Source of the DNA: Allochromatium warmingii
GTDB lineage: Bacteria; Pseudomonadota; Gammaproteobacteria; Chromatiales; Chromatiaceae
NCBI RefSeq assembly: GCF_900107145.1
Contig: NZ_FNOW01000012.1
Location: 1 to 64,000, forward strand
Direction: 5' to 3'
Length of the DNA: 64,000 bases
Positions 9,490-18,989 of the stretch are shown here, in pieces. The position numbers and the translations under genes are program-made. Position 1 is the stretch's first letter; each line of letters begins with the position of its first letter. The notes under the pieces were generated by a model. That model made no database searches and was not told where the DNA came from. It saw only the letters and a list, made by a program, of their open reading frames with translations.

Positions 9490-9804
9490 TCAGGCGGCAT
9501 TCTGCGTCGCAGCGGGCTTCGTCGTGCTCGATGCGCTCTCGCTTTTCGCGCTATCGGATTTGGTCGCCGAGTCTTTTTTCTCGCCACTACTGCTATCGTG
9601 TAGATTTTTCTTTTTATCACCAGATTTCTTAAAATCGGTTTCGTACCAACCGCCGCCTTTGAGGCGAAAACCCGCCGCTGAAATTTGCTTTTTGAGCGTC
9701 GGTTGACTGCATTCTGGGCAATCAATCAGCGGTGCATCGCTGATTTTTTGCATGACCTCCAATGCATGTCCACAGTGTTCACAACGGTATTCATAGATCG
9801 GCAT
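9490..9804 (-). CDS. FmdB-family zinc-ribbon protein
   Basis: 104 residues. The first 50 form an FmdB-type regulatory zinc ribbon with paired CxxC motifs (CEHCGH and CPECSQ) beginning MPIYEYRC. The rest is a low-complexity Ser/Lys/Ala tail. Start set at the ATG giving MPIYEYRC, the invariant N-terminus of the family, with GAGGAA nine bases ahead. The molecular function is not established for most members. It is commonly next to aspS; here its neighbours are a protease and an SDR gene. Confidence 0.88.
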   Translation of the reverse strand: MPIYEYRCEHCGHALEVMQKISDAPLIDCPECSQPTLKKQISAAGFRLKGGGWYETDFKKSGDKKKNLHDSSSGEKKDSATKSDSAKSESASSTTKPAATQNAA

Positions 9805-9971
9805 GGCATAATTCCTCGCATTTGACTCAATGATTGATGACTGGATTGATCTTGACACGCGAACAGCAGCGACTCAGCTAGTGGAGCCGGGGCGCTAACG
9901 TCAAATCCGGTTGCGGGCGCGGCTCAGATTGGCGTTAATGGGCGAACTCAGATTGTCCAAATAGGTACCCA

Positions 9972-10826
9972 ATGTCTGCAAGCTCTTCGCGCTCGATTCT
10001 GATAACCGGCTGTTCCAGCGGGATCGGCCAGTATTGTGCGCATCATCTCGCGCAGCGTGGCTGGCAGGTGATCGCCTCAGCGCGGCAACCGGACGCTGTG
10101 GCGCGTCTGGCCGGCGATGGGCTACACGCCGTGCAACTCGATCTGGATGCGCCAGAAAGCATCAGCGCGGCACTGGCGCAGACGTTGGAGCTGACCGGCG
10201 GACGGCTTGATGCGCTGTTTAACAATGGCGCTTACGGTCAGCCGGGCGCGGTTGAGGATCTGAGCCGAGCGGCATTGCGGGCGCAACTGGAAACGAATTT
10301 GCTTGGCTGGCATGACCTGACCTGCCGCGTGATTCCGCTGATGCGCCGTCAAGGACACGGACGCATTGTGCAAAATAGCTCGGTGCTGGGATTCGTGCCG
10401 CTGCCCTATCGCGGCGCGTATGTGGCCAGCAAATATGCGCTCGAAGGGCTGACAGATACGCTGCGGCTGGAACTCTACGGCTCAGGGATTTCGGTTTCGT
10501 TGATCGAGCCGGGGCCGATTCAGAGCCGCTTTCGTGATAATGCCCACCGCGCTTTTCGGGCGCAGATTGTGCCGGAGCACAGTGTTCACCGCGACGCCTA
10601 TCAGCGGGCTGAAGCGCGGCTGACCAAAGCTGGCCCGGCGCAACCCTTTACGCTGGGGCCGGAAGCGGTCTATGCCAAGCTGATTCATGCGCTCGAAAGC
10701 CCGCGCCCGCAAGCGCGGTATTATGTCACCTTCCCCACGCACCTGCTCGGCACGCTCAAGCGGCTGCTGCCAACCAGCGGGCTGGATTGGGTGCTACGGC
10801 GCGTGTCACGCGGCGGTGAAGGTTGA
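9972..10826 (+). CDS. Short-chain dehydrogenase/reductase
   Basis: 284 residues, classical SDR fold. The cofactor motif TGCSSGIG is at about 13-20. NNGAYG stands in the place of the usual NNAG. The catalytic Ser lies in NSSVLG and the Tyr/Lys pair in YVASK (about 158-162). It should use NAD(P)H to act on a carbonyl or alcohol; substrate unknown. Divergent from the FmdB-like gene and 88 bp upstream of the SPOR-domain gene on the same strand. Confidence 0.9.
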   Translation: MSASSSRSILITGCSSGIGQYCAHHLAQRGWQVIASARQPDAVARLAGDGLHAVQLDLDAPESISAALAQTLELTGGRLDALFNNGAYGQPGAVEDLSRAALRAQLETNLLGWHDLTCRVIPLMRRQGHGRIVQNSSVLGFVPLPYRGAYVASKYALEGLTDTLRLELYGSGISVSLIEPGPIQSRFRDNAHRAFRAQIVPEHSVHRDAYQRAEARLTKAGPAQPFTLGPEAVYAKLIHALESPRPQARYYVTFPTHLLGTLKRLLPTSGLDWVLRRVSRGGEG

Positions 10827-10914
10827 GAACTCAAATAACATGTGAATCCTGCGAACGCTTCCACGCTCAGAACTCGTCAAGCCAATCAAGCCAATCAAGA
10901 GAATTGAATGCCCT

Positions 10915-11793
10915 ATGAAACGCGATAACACTCTGACCCGTGCGACCATCGGCCTGTTGATAGCGAGCCTGACTTACAGCCTGACGGTCGCGGCGGTGCC
11001 CGCTGAAACTCGACCAAACTTGGAGTTCAAAGCGCCGATGACGGGCGCACTCGAACTGGCGCAGTCGGATGCCGATTCGCTGGAACGGGCGTTGAAGTTA
11101 CTGGAATCTCGCGCCGAATCGCGCAACACCGCGCCGACAACGCCCGCGCCCGCGCCGATCAGTGAACCAGCTCCGCCGCTGGCTGCACCACCTCAACCAG
11201 CCCGGCGTTTAGAGACCGAGAATGCGGTGTCGGCACCGGCGCTGGCTCCAACTCCCGCCGTCGCGCCCGTGACGCCGATCCTGCCCGCCGCGCCAGTTGC
11301 GCCGACTCCAGTTCCAGCGCCATTGCCGACGCCCGCGAGTACACCTGAGACGAGCATTCCGGCGGCTCCGCGTTCACCGATTCCTAATGCTGTTGAGCCG
11401 AAGCCGACTACACCCGAAGCGCCGCCCGCTGTACCAAGACCAGCAGTAGAAAAACCGCACGCATCGACGACCACATCGCGCCGTGCTGACCCGCCGCCAG
11501 CGACTCCCACCGCCGCGACCACCAGTAGCCGCTGGCAGGTGCAGTTGTTAGCCGGGCGCGTGTTAGCGCGTGTGGAACAGGATCAGGATGATTTGCTTCG
11601 GTTTCACGGCGAACACTTCAATAACGTGAAGTTGGCGATTACGCCGGTGCGTGATGGCGGGCCGTATCGGTTACGGGCGCATGATTGGGCGAATCGCGCC
11701 GAAGCGCAGGCCTGGTGTCAGCGAGTGCAGAAAGCGACCGGCTTGCAGTGTCAAGTTGTGCCGCCGGAGGCAGCTCCCGCTGCGCGACAGTAA
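10915..11793 (+). CDS. SPOR-domain protein with proline-rich linker
   Basis: 292 residues. A basic N-terminus and hydrophobic stretch (about 8-28) form a signal peptide or anchor. About 150 residues of Pro/Ala/Thr-rich low-complexity sequence follow, and then a C-terminal SPOR domain (about 200-285, starting SRWQVQLLAG). SPOR domains bind glycan strands stripped of peptide at division sites. The layout resembles DamX/FtsN-like envelope proteins but no specific orthologue is recognised. Just upstream of the start is a short tandem CAAGCCAAT pair. A strong hairpin ends the gene. Confidence 0.85.
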   Translation: MKRDNTLTRATIGLLIASLTYSLTVAAVPAETRPNLEFKAPMTGALELAQSDADSLERALKLLESRAESRNTAPTTPAPAPISEPAPPLAAPPQPARRLETENAVSAPALAPTPAVAPVTPILPAAPVAPTPVPAPLPTPASTPETSIPAAPRSPIPNAVEPKPTTPEAPPAVPRPAVEKPHASTTTSRRADPPPATPTAATTSSRWQVQLLAGRVLARVEQDQDDLLRFHGEHFNNVKLAITPVRDGGPYRLRAHDWANRAEAQAWCQRVQKATGLQCQVVPPEAAPAARQ

Positions 11794-11811
11794 GCGCCTC
11801 AAGCAGTCTGT

Positions 11812-11843
11812 GAATCGTGCGTCATCAGTTTGACGCACGATTC
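11812..11843. terminator. Bidirectional terminator hairpin
   Basis: Perfect 13-bp arms GAATCGTGCGTCA / TGACGCACGATTC around TCAGTT, between the convergent SPOR gene and cobS. The T-tracts on either side are short, so efficiency is uncertain. Confidence 0.75.
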
Positions 11844-11849
11844 GGTTAT

Positions 11850-12602
11850 TCAGCGCATCACCAGCGCACAGAGTAGCAGCGTCAACAGTTCGGTCAGCTC
11901 GACCAATGCCCCGGCCGTATCGCCGGTAAACCCAGCGAGTCGGTCAAGCATGGCGCGGCGCGTCTGCCAGTAGAGCGCGAGCGCGGCAAGACTCAGCATC
12001 AGCCCAATCCAGCCGCCGAACACGAGCATCGCGCTTCCAGCGGCAAGTACGCTCACCCATGCCGCCCGTCGTGGCAGATAATGAAATTGATCGGCAGCGA
12101 GACCCTGTGTCCGCGCATAGGGTGTGGTCAACAGCAATAACGGCACTTGCGCCCGCGCCAACATCGGAATCAGGCACAGCGGCCAGAGTGTTCCGGTCAA
12201 CAGCAGTGCTTTGAGCGCCGCCCATTTTCCGAGCAACGTCAGCACGATCACCGTGACCGCCGCCGGGCCGCTGCGCGGGTCTTTCATAATGTCTAGCGTG
12301 CGTTCGCGACTGCCGAGGCCGCCGATCCAAGCATCGGCGCTGTCGGCCAGCCCGTCGAGATGCAGCGCCCCACTCGACCAGACCCACACCAGCAAGACCA
12401 GTGCCGCTGCGACATCGGGCGGAGCAGTAGCGCGTACCAGCACGAAGGCGACGAGTGTCGCCACTGCGCCCATCAGCAGGCCGATGACCGGGTACCAGGG
12501 AACGGAGCGTCCAGTTTCCGATGGTTGCGTTGGGCCGGGGTCAGGAACAGGCAAGCGGCTGAGAAAGCGACCGGCGATATAGAGGGGGCGTAAGGCTGAC
12601 AT
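11850..12602 (-). CDS. cobS: Adenosylcobinamide-GDP ribazoletransferase (cobalamin synthase)
   Basis: 250 residues, a polytopic membrane protein. The family motif LHLDGLADSADAW is near residue 85 and the MKDPRSGPA box is about 30 residues later. It joins adenosylcobinamide-GDP and alpha-ribazole, the last step of the nucleotide-loop pathway of vitamin B12, at the inner membrane. No other cob genes adjoin it and no cobalamin riboswitch is visible in the 57 bp to the divergent cca gene, so regulation is not B12-leader based at this site. Confidence 0.95.
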   Translation of the reverse strand: MSALRPLYIAGRFLSRLPVPDPGPTQPSETGRSVPWYPVIGLLMGAVATLVAFVLVRATAPPDVAAALVLLVWVWSSGALHLDGLADSADAWIGGLGSRERTLDIMKDPRSGPAAVTVIVLTLLGKWAALKALLLTGTLWPLCLIPMLARAQVPLLLLTTPYARTQGLAADQFHYLPRRAAWVSVLAAGSAMLVFGGWIGLMLSLAALALYWQTRRAMLDRLAGFTGDTAGALVELTELLTLLLCALVMR

Positions 12603-12659
12603 GCGCTGCTGATTTAATCCTAACTAAATGATATAAATACATTTTTTAATAAAGTGTAC

Positions 12660-13955
12660 ATGCCGCATCCCATGACCGCTCATCCCTTCGCTGGTTCCGA
12701 ATTGACCGCCGGACTCAACATCTATCTCGTCGGCGGTGCAGTGCGCGATCACCTACTCGGGCGCAGCACCGACGAATATGATTATGTCGTCGTCGGCGCT
12801 TGCGCTGATGACCTGTTAGCGCGTGGCTTTCGTCCAGTTGGCAAGGAGTTTCCGGTTTTTCTCCATCCCGAAACTCAAGACGAATACGCCCTTGCCCGCA
12901 CCGAGCGCAAAACCGCCCCCGGCTATCACGGTTTTCAGATTCACGCTGACCCGAGCGTCACGCTCGAAGCGGATTTGCGCCGACGCGATCTCTCCATTAA
13001 CGCGATGGCGATGGATCGCAGCGGACAGATCATCGACCCCTATGGCGGCCGCGCCGATCTGGAAGCACGCAGATTGCGGCATGTTTCAGCCGCATTTGCC
13101 GAAGATCCGGTGCGGATTCTGCGGCTGGCGCGATTTGCCGCCCGCTTTGCGCCCTGGGGATTTCAGGTTGCACCAGAAACGCAGGCGCTGATGCGCGAGA
13201 TGGTCGCCGCCGGTGAAGTCGATGCGCTGGTGCCGGAGCGGGTGTGGCAGGAACTGGCCCGCGCCCTCGGTGAAGCCCAGCCCTCGCGCTTTTTTAGCGT
13301 GTTGCGCGAGTGTGGCGCACTGGCGCGACTGTTGCCGGAAGTCGAGCGGTTGTGGGGCGTGCCGCAAACCCAGACCTGGCATCCTGAAATCGACACCGGC
13401 GTTCATGCGATGCTGGTGCTCGACATGGCGGCGCGGCTCTCGACTGAGCTAGAGGTACAGTTCGCCGCGCTCTGTCACGATCTGGGAAAAGGCACCACCC
13501 CGCCCGACATTCTGCCCAGTCATCATGGTCACGAAGCACGCGGCCTGCCGTTGGTTGAGGCGGTGTGCGAGCGGCTGCGCGTGCCCGCGCGCTGTCGTGA
13601 TCTCGCACGCTTAGTGACTGCTGAACACGGTCGGATTCACAAATTCGACGAACTCCGCGCCAGCACCATACTCGATGTGTTGGAACGCTGCGACGCACTG
13701 CGGCGTCCCGAACGCTTCGCGCACCTGTTGACGGCGTGCGAAGCTGATTTTCGCGGACGCGGCGGCTATGCCGAACGCAGCTATCCACAAGCCGAACGCT
13801 GGCGACAGGTGCTGCACGCAGTCGCGGCAGTCGATGCCGGAGCCATTGCCCGCGCTGAACCCGAACCGCGCTTGATTCCACAACGGTTACGGGCCGCTCG
13901 CTTGCGAGCGATTAAAACGCTTGTGTCCGATAGCGAATCCGGGCGCGATTTATAA
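12660..13955 (+). CDS. cca: Multifunctional CCA tRNA nucleotidyltransferase
   Basis: 431 residues from the ATG at 12660; a GTG two codons earlier and an ATG four codons later are alternatives, and no clear Shine-Dalgarno decides. The N-terminal nucleotidyltransferase head has YLVGGAVRDHLLG and the metal-binding DEYDYVVVG. An RRDLSINAMA box follows, then neck and body. A C-terminal HD domain (CHDLGKG, about residue 270) identifies the gammaproteobacterial form that adds CCA and also has phosphohydrolase activity. It repairs and matures tRNA 3' ends. Its stop overlaps that of holC by six bases (a shared TTATAA). Confidence 0.95.
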   Translation: MPHPMTAHPFAGSELTAGLNIYLVGGAVRDHLLGRSTDEYDYVVVGACADDLLARGFRPVGKEFPVFLHPETQDEYALARTERKTAPGYHGFQIHADPSVTLEADLRRRDLSINAMAMDRSGQIIDPYGGRADLEARRLRHVSAAFAEDPVRILRLARFAARFAPWGFQVAPETQALMREMVAAGEVDALVPERVWQELARALGEAQPSRFFSVLRECGALARLLPEVERLWGVPQTQTWHPEIDTGVHAMLVLDMAARLSTELEVQFAALCHDLGKGTTPPDILPSHHGHEARGLPLVEAVCERLRVPARCRDLARLVTAEHGRIHKFDELRASTILDVLERCDALRRPERFAHLLTACEADFRGRGGYAERSYPQAERWRQVLHAVAAVDAGAIARAEPEPRLIPQRLRAARLRAIKTLVSDSESGRDL

Positions 13956-14381
13956 GCGCACCGTATGATGTTCCGGCGTATAGCCTTGCGCACGATACGC
14001 GCGAAATCGCTCGCGTCCAGCTTGAAGAATGGCCGGATTATTATCGACGAGATCGCACAGCCGCTCAAATCGGTCAATGCCCGGCGGTAATTCACGTCCG
14101 AGATTGACGAGCACACTACAATGATGCGTCGATTCAGCATCGGCGCTAATTAAAATCGGCGTCAACTGCGCATCGACTTGACCAATTAACCCGTGCGGCA
14201 AAAAACTCTCTTGCTTAAATGTCCAGAGCAAGCGGTCGCAATGCCGCGCTTCTTCTGGATCAGGACAGAGAATCAATGCTCGCAAAGATTGCGCACAAAT
14301 CCGCTCAACGAGCCGACAGACGAGAAGAAACCGATCTCCGCGACTGTCGGATTCAAGGCTATAAAAATCAAGCCGCGTCAT
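13950..14381 (-). CDS. holC: DNA polymerase III chi subunit
   Basis: 143 residues matching HolC along its length: N-terminal MTRLDFYSL, central LCPDPEEARHCDRLLWTF, and the VNLGRELPPGIDRFERLCDLV segment. Chi links the clamp-loader complex to single-stranded DNA-binding protein in the cytoplasm. The end converges on cca. fabA lies directly upstream (10 bp) on the same strand and is probably in the same transcript. More often holC follows pepA and precedes valS; neither is present here. Confidence 0.93.
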   Translation of the reverse strand: MTRLDFYSLESDSRGDRFLLVCRLVERICAQSLRALILCPDPEEARHCDRLLWTFKQESFLPHGLIGQVDAQLTPILISADAESTHHCSVLVNLGRELPPGIDRFERLCDLVDNNPAILQAGRERFRAYRAQGYTPEHHTVRL

Positions 14382-14390
14382 AAACCGTGA

Positions 14391-14906
14391 TTAAAAGCCA
14401 TCGGTTGAAGTGAATAACCCAACGCGCAAGTCTTTCGCGGTATAAATGGTGCGCCCATCGACCTGCACCACGCCATCGCCAATGCCCAATACCAGCTTGC
14501 GGCTAATTACGCGCTTCATGTCAATGTGATAGGTGACTTTATGCGCATTCGGCAAGACTTGGCCGGTGAATTTGACCTCACCGACACCCAATGCGCGGCC
14601 ATGTCCGGGATTGCCAATCCAGCCGAGATAAAAGCCGACCATCTGCCAGAGCGCATCTAAACCGAGACAGCCTGGCATCACCGGATCGCCCGGAAAATGA
14701 CAGGCAAAAAACCACAGATCGGGGTTAATGTCCAATTCGGCGAGAATTTCGCCCTTGCCATTAGCACCGCCAAAATTGGCAATGCGCACGATGCGATCCA
14801 TCATCAGCATATTAGGCACCGGTAATTGTGCATTGCCGGGGCCGAACATTTCACCGCGCCCGCAGGCGAGTAATTCATCACGATTAAAGGAAGCTTCTTG
14901 ATTCAC
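14391..14906 (-). CDS. fabA: 3-hydroxydecanoyl-ACP dehydratase/isomerase
   Basis: 171 residues, the normal FabA length. Catalytic His is in [11 protein letters not shown] (about 70) and the Asp partner in [10 protein letters not shown] (about 84). It dehydrates 3-hydroxydecanoyl-ACP and isomerises the trans-2 to the cis-3 isomer, the branch point to unsaturated fatty acids. fabB, the usual partner, is not adjacent. A large inverted repeat separates it from proS upstream. Confidence 0.96.
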   Translation of the reverse strand: MNQEASFNRDELLACGRGEMFGPGNAQLPVPNMLMMDRIVRIANFGGANGKGEILAELDINPDLWFFACHFPGDPVMPGCLGLDALWQMVGFYLGWIGNPGHGRALGVGEVKFTGQVLPNAHKVTYHIDMKRVISRKLVLGIGDGVVQVDGRTIYTAKDLRVGLFTSTDGF

Positions 14907-14949
14907 AGGCGATCCTGATTTTGTTTAAGAAAGTGGGTGAATACATTAT

Positions 14950-15034
14950 TTAAACCGCAAAGGCGCAAAAAACACAAAAATTTTTTATTAAAAAATAAAA
15001 TTAACTTTGCGTTCTTTGCGCCTTTGCGGTTTAA
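14950..15034. repeat. Palindromic repeat family C
   Basis: Perfect 20-bp inverted arms at 14950-14969 and 15015-15034, core AACCGCAAAGGCGCAAA, around a 45-base A/T-rich loop. Lies between proS and fabA. A close relative spans 21568-21728 between cbbL and cbbS. Confidence 0.9.
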
Positions 15035-15036
15035 AA

Positions 15037-16758
15037 TTAAATCACACGCAGACGCTCGCGGATAAACGCGACGATGGTATCAAGCGGAATCAACTGCATC
15101 TCGCTATCGGTGCGGCCTTTATATTCAACCTGACCGTTATCGAGTGTTTGATCGCCAATCACAATGCGATGCGGAATACCGATCAATTCCATATCCGCAA
15201 ACATCACGCCCGGCCGAGCATCGCGGTCATCCAGCAGCACATCAATGCCAGCGGCCTGGAGTTCGGCATAGAGCGTCTCGGTCGCCTCGCGCACGCGGTA
15301 GGATTTGCCGAGTTTCATCGGCAGCAATGCAACTTCAAAGGGCGCAAGCGGCGCAGGCCAGCAGATGCCGCGCTCGTCGTGGTGCTGCTCAATCGCCGCC
15401 GCGACCACCCGCGAGACACCGATGCCATAGCAGCCCATCGTCATCACCGTCGCTTTGCCGTCCTCGCCGAGCACGGTGGCTTTCATCGCCGCGCTATATT
15501 TGCGCCCAAGCTGGAAGATATGCCCAACCTCGATGCCCCGCGCCAGCGTCAGTGTACCCTGACCATCAGGGCTGGGATCGCCTTCGATCACATTGCGCAG
15601 ATCGGCAACCTCGGGCAGCGGCAGATCACGCTCCCAGTTCAACCCGAACCAATGCTGACCGTCCTGATTGGCTCCGGCGCTAAAGTCGGCAGTGACCGCA
15701 ACCGTGCGATCCACAATACACGGAATTGGCAGATCTTTCGGGCCAAGTGATCCCGGGCCAGCGCCGATGACGGCACGAATTTCGGCCTCAGTCGCCAGGC
15801 GCAGTGGCGTGGCAACTTGCGGCAGTTTTTGCGCTTTGATCGCGTTGAGTTCGTGATCGCCGCGTACCAGCAGTGCCACCAGCGGCGCGTCGCATTCAGC
15901 GGAGGCCGCGACTACCAGCGTTTTCACCGTGCGTTCAAGTGGCTGGCCGAATTGCTCGACCAGATCGGCAATGGTGCGGGCGTTCGGCGTGGCGACGAGT
16001 CGCGCCGTTTCGGTTGGGGTCGGGGCGTGCGCAGCTAGGGCGACCGCTTCGGCCAGCTCGACATTGGCGGCATAGTCGCTCGCGGTCGAGAAGGCGATGG
16101 CATCCTCGCCGGAGTTGGCCAAAACGTGAAATTCATGCGAACCACTGCCGCCGATGCTGCCGGTATCCGCACGCACGGCGCGGAAATCCAGCCCGCAGCG
16201 GGTGAAAATGCGGCAATAGGTCTCGTACATCCGCTGATAGGTTGCGGCAAGCGATTCCTGATCGAGATGAAACGAGTAGGCATCTTTCATCAGAAACTCA
16301 CGCGCCCGCATCACGCCAAAACGCGGGCGGATTTCGTCGCGGAATTTGGTCTGAATTTGATAAAAATTGATCGGAAGTTGCTTGTAACTTTTCAGTTCGT
16401 TACGCGCCAGCTCGGTGATGATTTCTTCATGCGTCGGGCCGAAGCAAAATTCCCGCTGATGCCGGTCTTTTAAGCGCAACAACTCCGGGCCGTATTGCTC
16501 CCAGCGTCCCGATTCTTGCCACAATTCCGCCGGCTGCACGGCGGGCATCAACACTTCCAGCGCCCCAGCGCGATCCATTTCCTCGCGCACGATGCGCTCA
16601 ACGCGGCGCAACACGCGCAGTCCCAGCGGCAACCAAGTGTAGAGGCCAGCGGCAAGTTTGCGGATGAGACCGGCGCGTAACATCAGCCGATGGCTGATGA
16701 TCTCGGCGTCGGCTGGCGTCTCTTTGATCGTCTGGAGCGGAAACTCGGAAGTGCGCAT
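15037..16758 (-). CDS. proS: Proline--tRNA ligase
   Basis: 573 residues, bacterial-type ProRS of class II. Motif 1 region follows [10 protein letters not shown]. The motif 2 loop is [21 protein letters not shown], the long editing (INS) domain is about 225-405, and the C-terminal anticodon-binding domain has [21 protein letters not shown]. It charges tRNA-Pro and clears mischarged Ala. Start moved to the ATG giving MRTSEF, with GAGAG about ten bases upstream, rather than the earlier TTG. Confidence 0.97.
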   Translation of the reverse strand: MRTSEFPLQTIKETPADAEIISHRLMLRAGLIRKLAAGLYTWLPLGLRVLRRVERIVREEMDRAGALEVLMPAVQPAELWQESGRWEQYGPELLRLKDRHQREFCFGPTHEEIITELARNELKSYKQLPINFYQIQTKFRDEIRPRFGVMRAREFLMKDAYSFHLDQESLAATYQRMYETYCRIFTRCGLDFRAVRADTGSIGGSGSHEFHVLANSGEDAIAFSTASDYAANVELAEAVALAAHAPTPTETARLVATPNARTIADLVEQFGQPLERTVKTLVVAASAECDAPLVALLVRGDHELNAIKAQKLPQVATPLRLATEAEIRAVIGAGPGSLGPKDLPIPCIVDRTVAVTADFSAGANQDGQHWFGLNWERDLPLPEVADLRNVIEGDPSPDGQGTLTLARGIEVGHIFQLGRKYSAAMKATVLGEDGKATVMTMGCYGIGVSRVVAAAIEQHHDERGICWPAPLAPFEVALLPMKLGKSYRVREATETLYAELQAAGIDVLLDDRDARPGVMFADMELIGIPHRIVIGDQTLDNGQVEYKGRTDSEMQLIPLDTIVAFIRERLRVI

Positions 16759-16901
16759 CGGGATCGGAACTCTCGGCAAATAAAGCGCAACAGTCTATTG
16801 GGAGCGGGGTTGCGACACAACTTCCAGCTTCCAGCATTCAATATCACCATGATGGTCAGTTTACTCTTTAAGCTGGTAGCTTGAAGCTGATCGCTGCCCA
16901 C

Positions 16902-18977
16902 TCACTCCACCCGCACCCGCACCCGCGCCGACGCCCCCCGCCCATCGACCACCACCAGCGTCATATAACCTGACCCCTTTGGTGTCCAATGCGTGTTGCG
17001 TGAAAACGGTTCGCGGGCAATCGGCTCAGAATCGGCAAACCAGGTAAACGGCGGTGTGCCGCCGCGTACTCTGAGCACCAGCGCAGTCGCCGAGCCGCCG
17101 CGTGTCAATCCCAGATCAATGCGGGCATTGGCGGGCGGATAGGCGATCTCTAGGGTGTCGGTCGCATCGGCCGTGCGATGCGCCGCTGGCACATGCCGCA
17201 GCATCTCCGGTAATTCCGCATGGCGCAGCGGGCGCACCCCGGGCGGCGGTGGTGGCAGCGGGGTGCGCGGCCCAAGCTGGGCGAACACGTCAATCAGCAC
17301 CGGCGCGGCGGCGTCGATGCCCGCCAAGCCCGGGACGGGCGCACCGTCGGCCCGCCCCGTCCAGACACCCACCACCCAACGCCCATCAAAGCCGAGCGCC
17401 CAGGCATCGCGGTAGCCGTAAGAGGTGCCGGTTTTGAATGCGATCTGCGCAGCATTTGCGCGATCAGGAGCCGGCACACCCGCGAGAACCGAGCTGACCA
17501 GCCAGGCGGCGCGAGCATCGAGTACCGGACGCATCAGCGGATCAGCGGTCGCCGGTTCGCGTGTCGCACGCACTGCAATCGGCGCACCGCCACGCGCCAG
17601 CGCCGCATAGAGCTGTACCAGATCCGTCAAGTGAACGCCGATCCCTCCTAAACCAATCGCCAAGCCGGGCGCGGAGCCGTGCGGTAACACGGGTTGCACA
17701 CCCGCTCGGCGCAGACGCGCCATCAATCGCGCTGGCCCGACGGCGTGCAGCAGACGCACGGCGGGGATATTGAGCGAAGCGTGCAGCGCGTGGCGTACCG
17801 AGACGGTGCCCTGAAAAGCACGGTCAAAATTACTCGGCGCATAGCCGTCAAAACCGCTCGGTCGATCCTCGATCAGGCTTTCAGGATGGGCAATGCCGTC
17901 CTCGAAAGCCAGACCGTAGATCAAGGGTTTGAGCGTCGAGCCGGGCGAGCGAATGGCGCGCGTCATATCCAGATGACCGCGCCGCGCTTCATCAAGCAGT
18001 GCCGGTGAGCCGACCGCCGCCCAGATCTCGCCGGTCGTGTGTTCCGCGACCAGCAGCGCCAGCGAGACGCGCTCACCGAGCGCAGCGGCGCGATCAGCAG
18101 CCAAGATTTCCAGTCGCTGTTGCAACTGGGCATCGAGCGTCAGATGCTGGCTGGCGCGTTCGGGATGCGCATGTTGCTGACGAGCGGTCAGATGCGCCGC
18201 TAACAGCGGCAGCGGGCGGCGCTGATGCGGGAGCGGCTCGCGGCGAGCGGCGGTCAATTCGAGTGCGTCGATGAGATCGGCGGCATGGAGACGCTGCAAG
18301 ATCGCATCCCGAGCACGATGCAGCGCCTGCGGATTGCGGTCGGGGCGGCGTGTTTCGGGCGCTTGCGGCAGGGCAATCAACAGCGCCGATTCAGCGGCAG
18401 TCAGACGCTGCGGTTCGTGACCAAGCCACGCTAACGCGCCACTGCGCACGCCTTCAAGATTGCCGCCCTGCGGAATGAGATGGAGATAGGCGGTCAGAAT
18501 CGCATTCTTGTCGAGCTGACGTTCGAGCGCCAGCGCCAGCCGGATTTGCTGCAATTTGCCGCCGAGGGTGCGGGTGGAGCGTCCGTCGAGTCGTCGCGCT
18601 ACCTGCATGGTGAGGGTCGAGCCACCGGAAACGATGCGCCCGTCGCGAAGCCATTGCCAAGCGGCGCGGAGCAGGGCGAGCGGATCGACGCCAGAATGCT
18701 GATAAAAGCGTTGATCTTCGATGGCCAGCAAGCGCGTGAGATAACGCGGATCGACGGCATCCGGCGTGATTGGCAGTCGCCAGCGTCCATCAGTGACTGG
18801 AAAAGCACGCAGCAAGCGGCCATTGCGGTCGAGGCATTGCGCGGAGGTGGCAACGCGCAGATCGGGCAGCGGCGCGGTGTTGATCCAGTGCTCAAATCCC
18901 AGCCAGAAGCTGGCGCTCAGAATACAGGCAAGCAGCGGGAAGAAGATGCGGGGTTTCAAGGGGGCGGCTGTTGTCAC
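16902..18977 (-). CDS. pbpC: Penicillin-binding protein 1C
   Basis: 691 residues. A single N-terminal membrane anchor (about 10-28) is followed by a GT51 transglycosylase domain (EDQRFYQHSGVDPLALLRA, GGSTLTMQ). The transpeptidase domain has SxxK SPGSTLKP, about residue 343, and KTGTSYGYRDAW. A C-terminal BiPBP_C module comes last. It builds and crosslinks peptidoglycan in the periplasm; PBP1C is usually a minor enzyme. The usual neighbour, an alpha-2-macroglobulin (yfhM), is missing. Start is GTG. Somewhat shorter than the E. coli protein. Its transcript would run toward proS. Confidence 0.94.
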   Translation of the reverse strand: MTTAAPLKPRIFFPLLACILSASFWLGFEHWINTAPLPDLRVATSAQCLDRNGRLLRAFPVTDGRWRLPITPDAVDPRYLTRLLAIEDQRFYQHSGVDPLALLRAAWQWLRDGRIVSGGSTLTMQVARRLDGRSTRTLGGKLQQIRLALALERQLDKNAILTAYLHLIPQGGNLEGVRSGALAWLGHEPQRLTAAESALLIALPQAPETRRPDRNPQALHRARDAILQRLHAADLIDALELTAARREPLPHQRRPLPLLAAHLTARQQHAHPERASQHLTLDAQLQQRLEILAADRAAALGERVSLALLVAEHTTGEIWAAVGSPALLDEARRGHLDMTRAIRSPGSTLKPLIYGLAFEDGIAHPESLIEDRPSGFDGYAPSNFDRAFQGTVSVRHALHASLNIPAVRLLHAVGPARLMARLRRAGVQPVLPHGSAPGLAIGLGGIGVHLTDLVQLYAALARGGAPIAVRATREPATADPLMRPVLDARAAWLVSSVLAGVPAPDRANAAQIAFKTGTSYGYRDAWALGFDGRWVVGVWTGRADGAPVPGLAGIDAAAPVLIDVFAQLGPRTPLPPPPPGVRPLRHAELPEMLRHVPAAHRTADATDTLEIAYPPANARIDLGLTRGGSATALVLRVRGGTPPFTWFADSEPIAREPFSRNTHWTPKGSGYMTLVVVDGRGASARVRVRVE

Positions 18978-18989
18978 AATACGCGATGT

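Noticed and set aside
11193-11522. A Gly/Val-rich minus-strand frame opposite the SPOR gene
   Set aside because: Produced by the reverse strand of the Pro/Ala linker codons.
12603-12659. Cobalamin riboswitch ahead of cobS
   Set aside because: Only 57 bp to the divergent cca gene and no B12-box-like sequence.
13294-13881. A 195-residue minus-strand frame opposite cca
   Set aside because: Arg-rich shadow translation of a high-GC gene, no homology.
15007-15750. A 247-residue plus-strand frame opposite proS
   Set aside because: It is the antisense shadow of a well-supported proS and resembles no protein.
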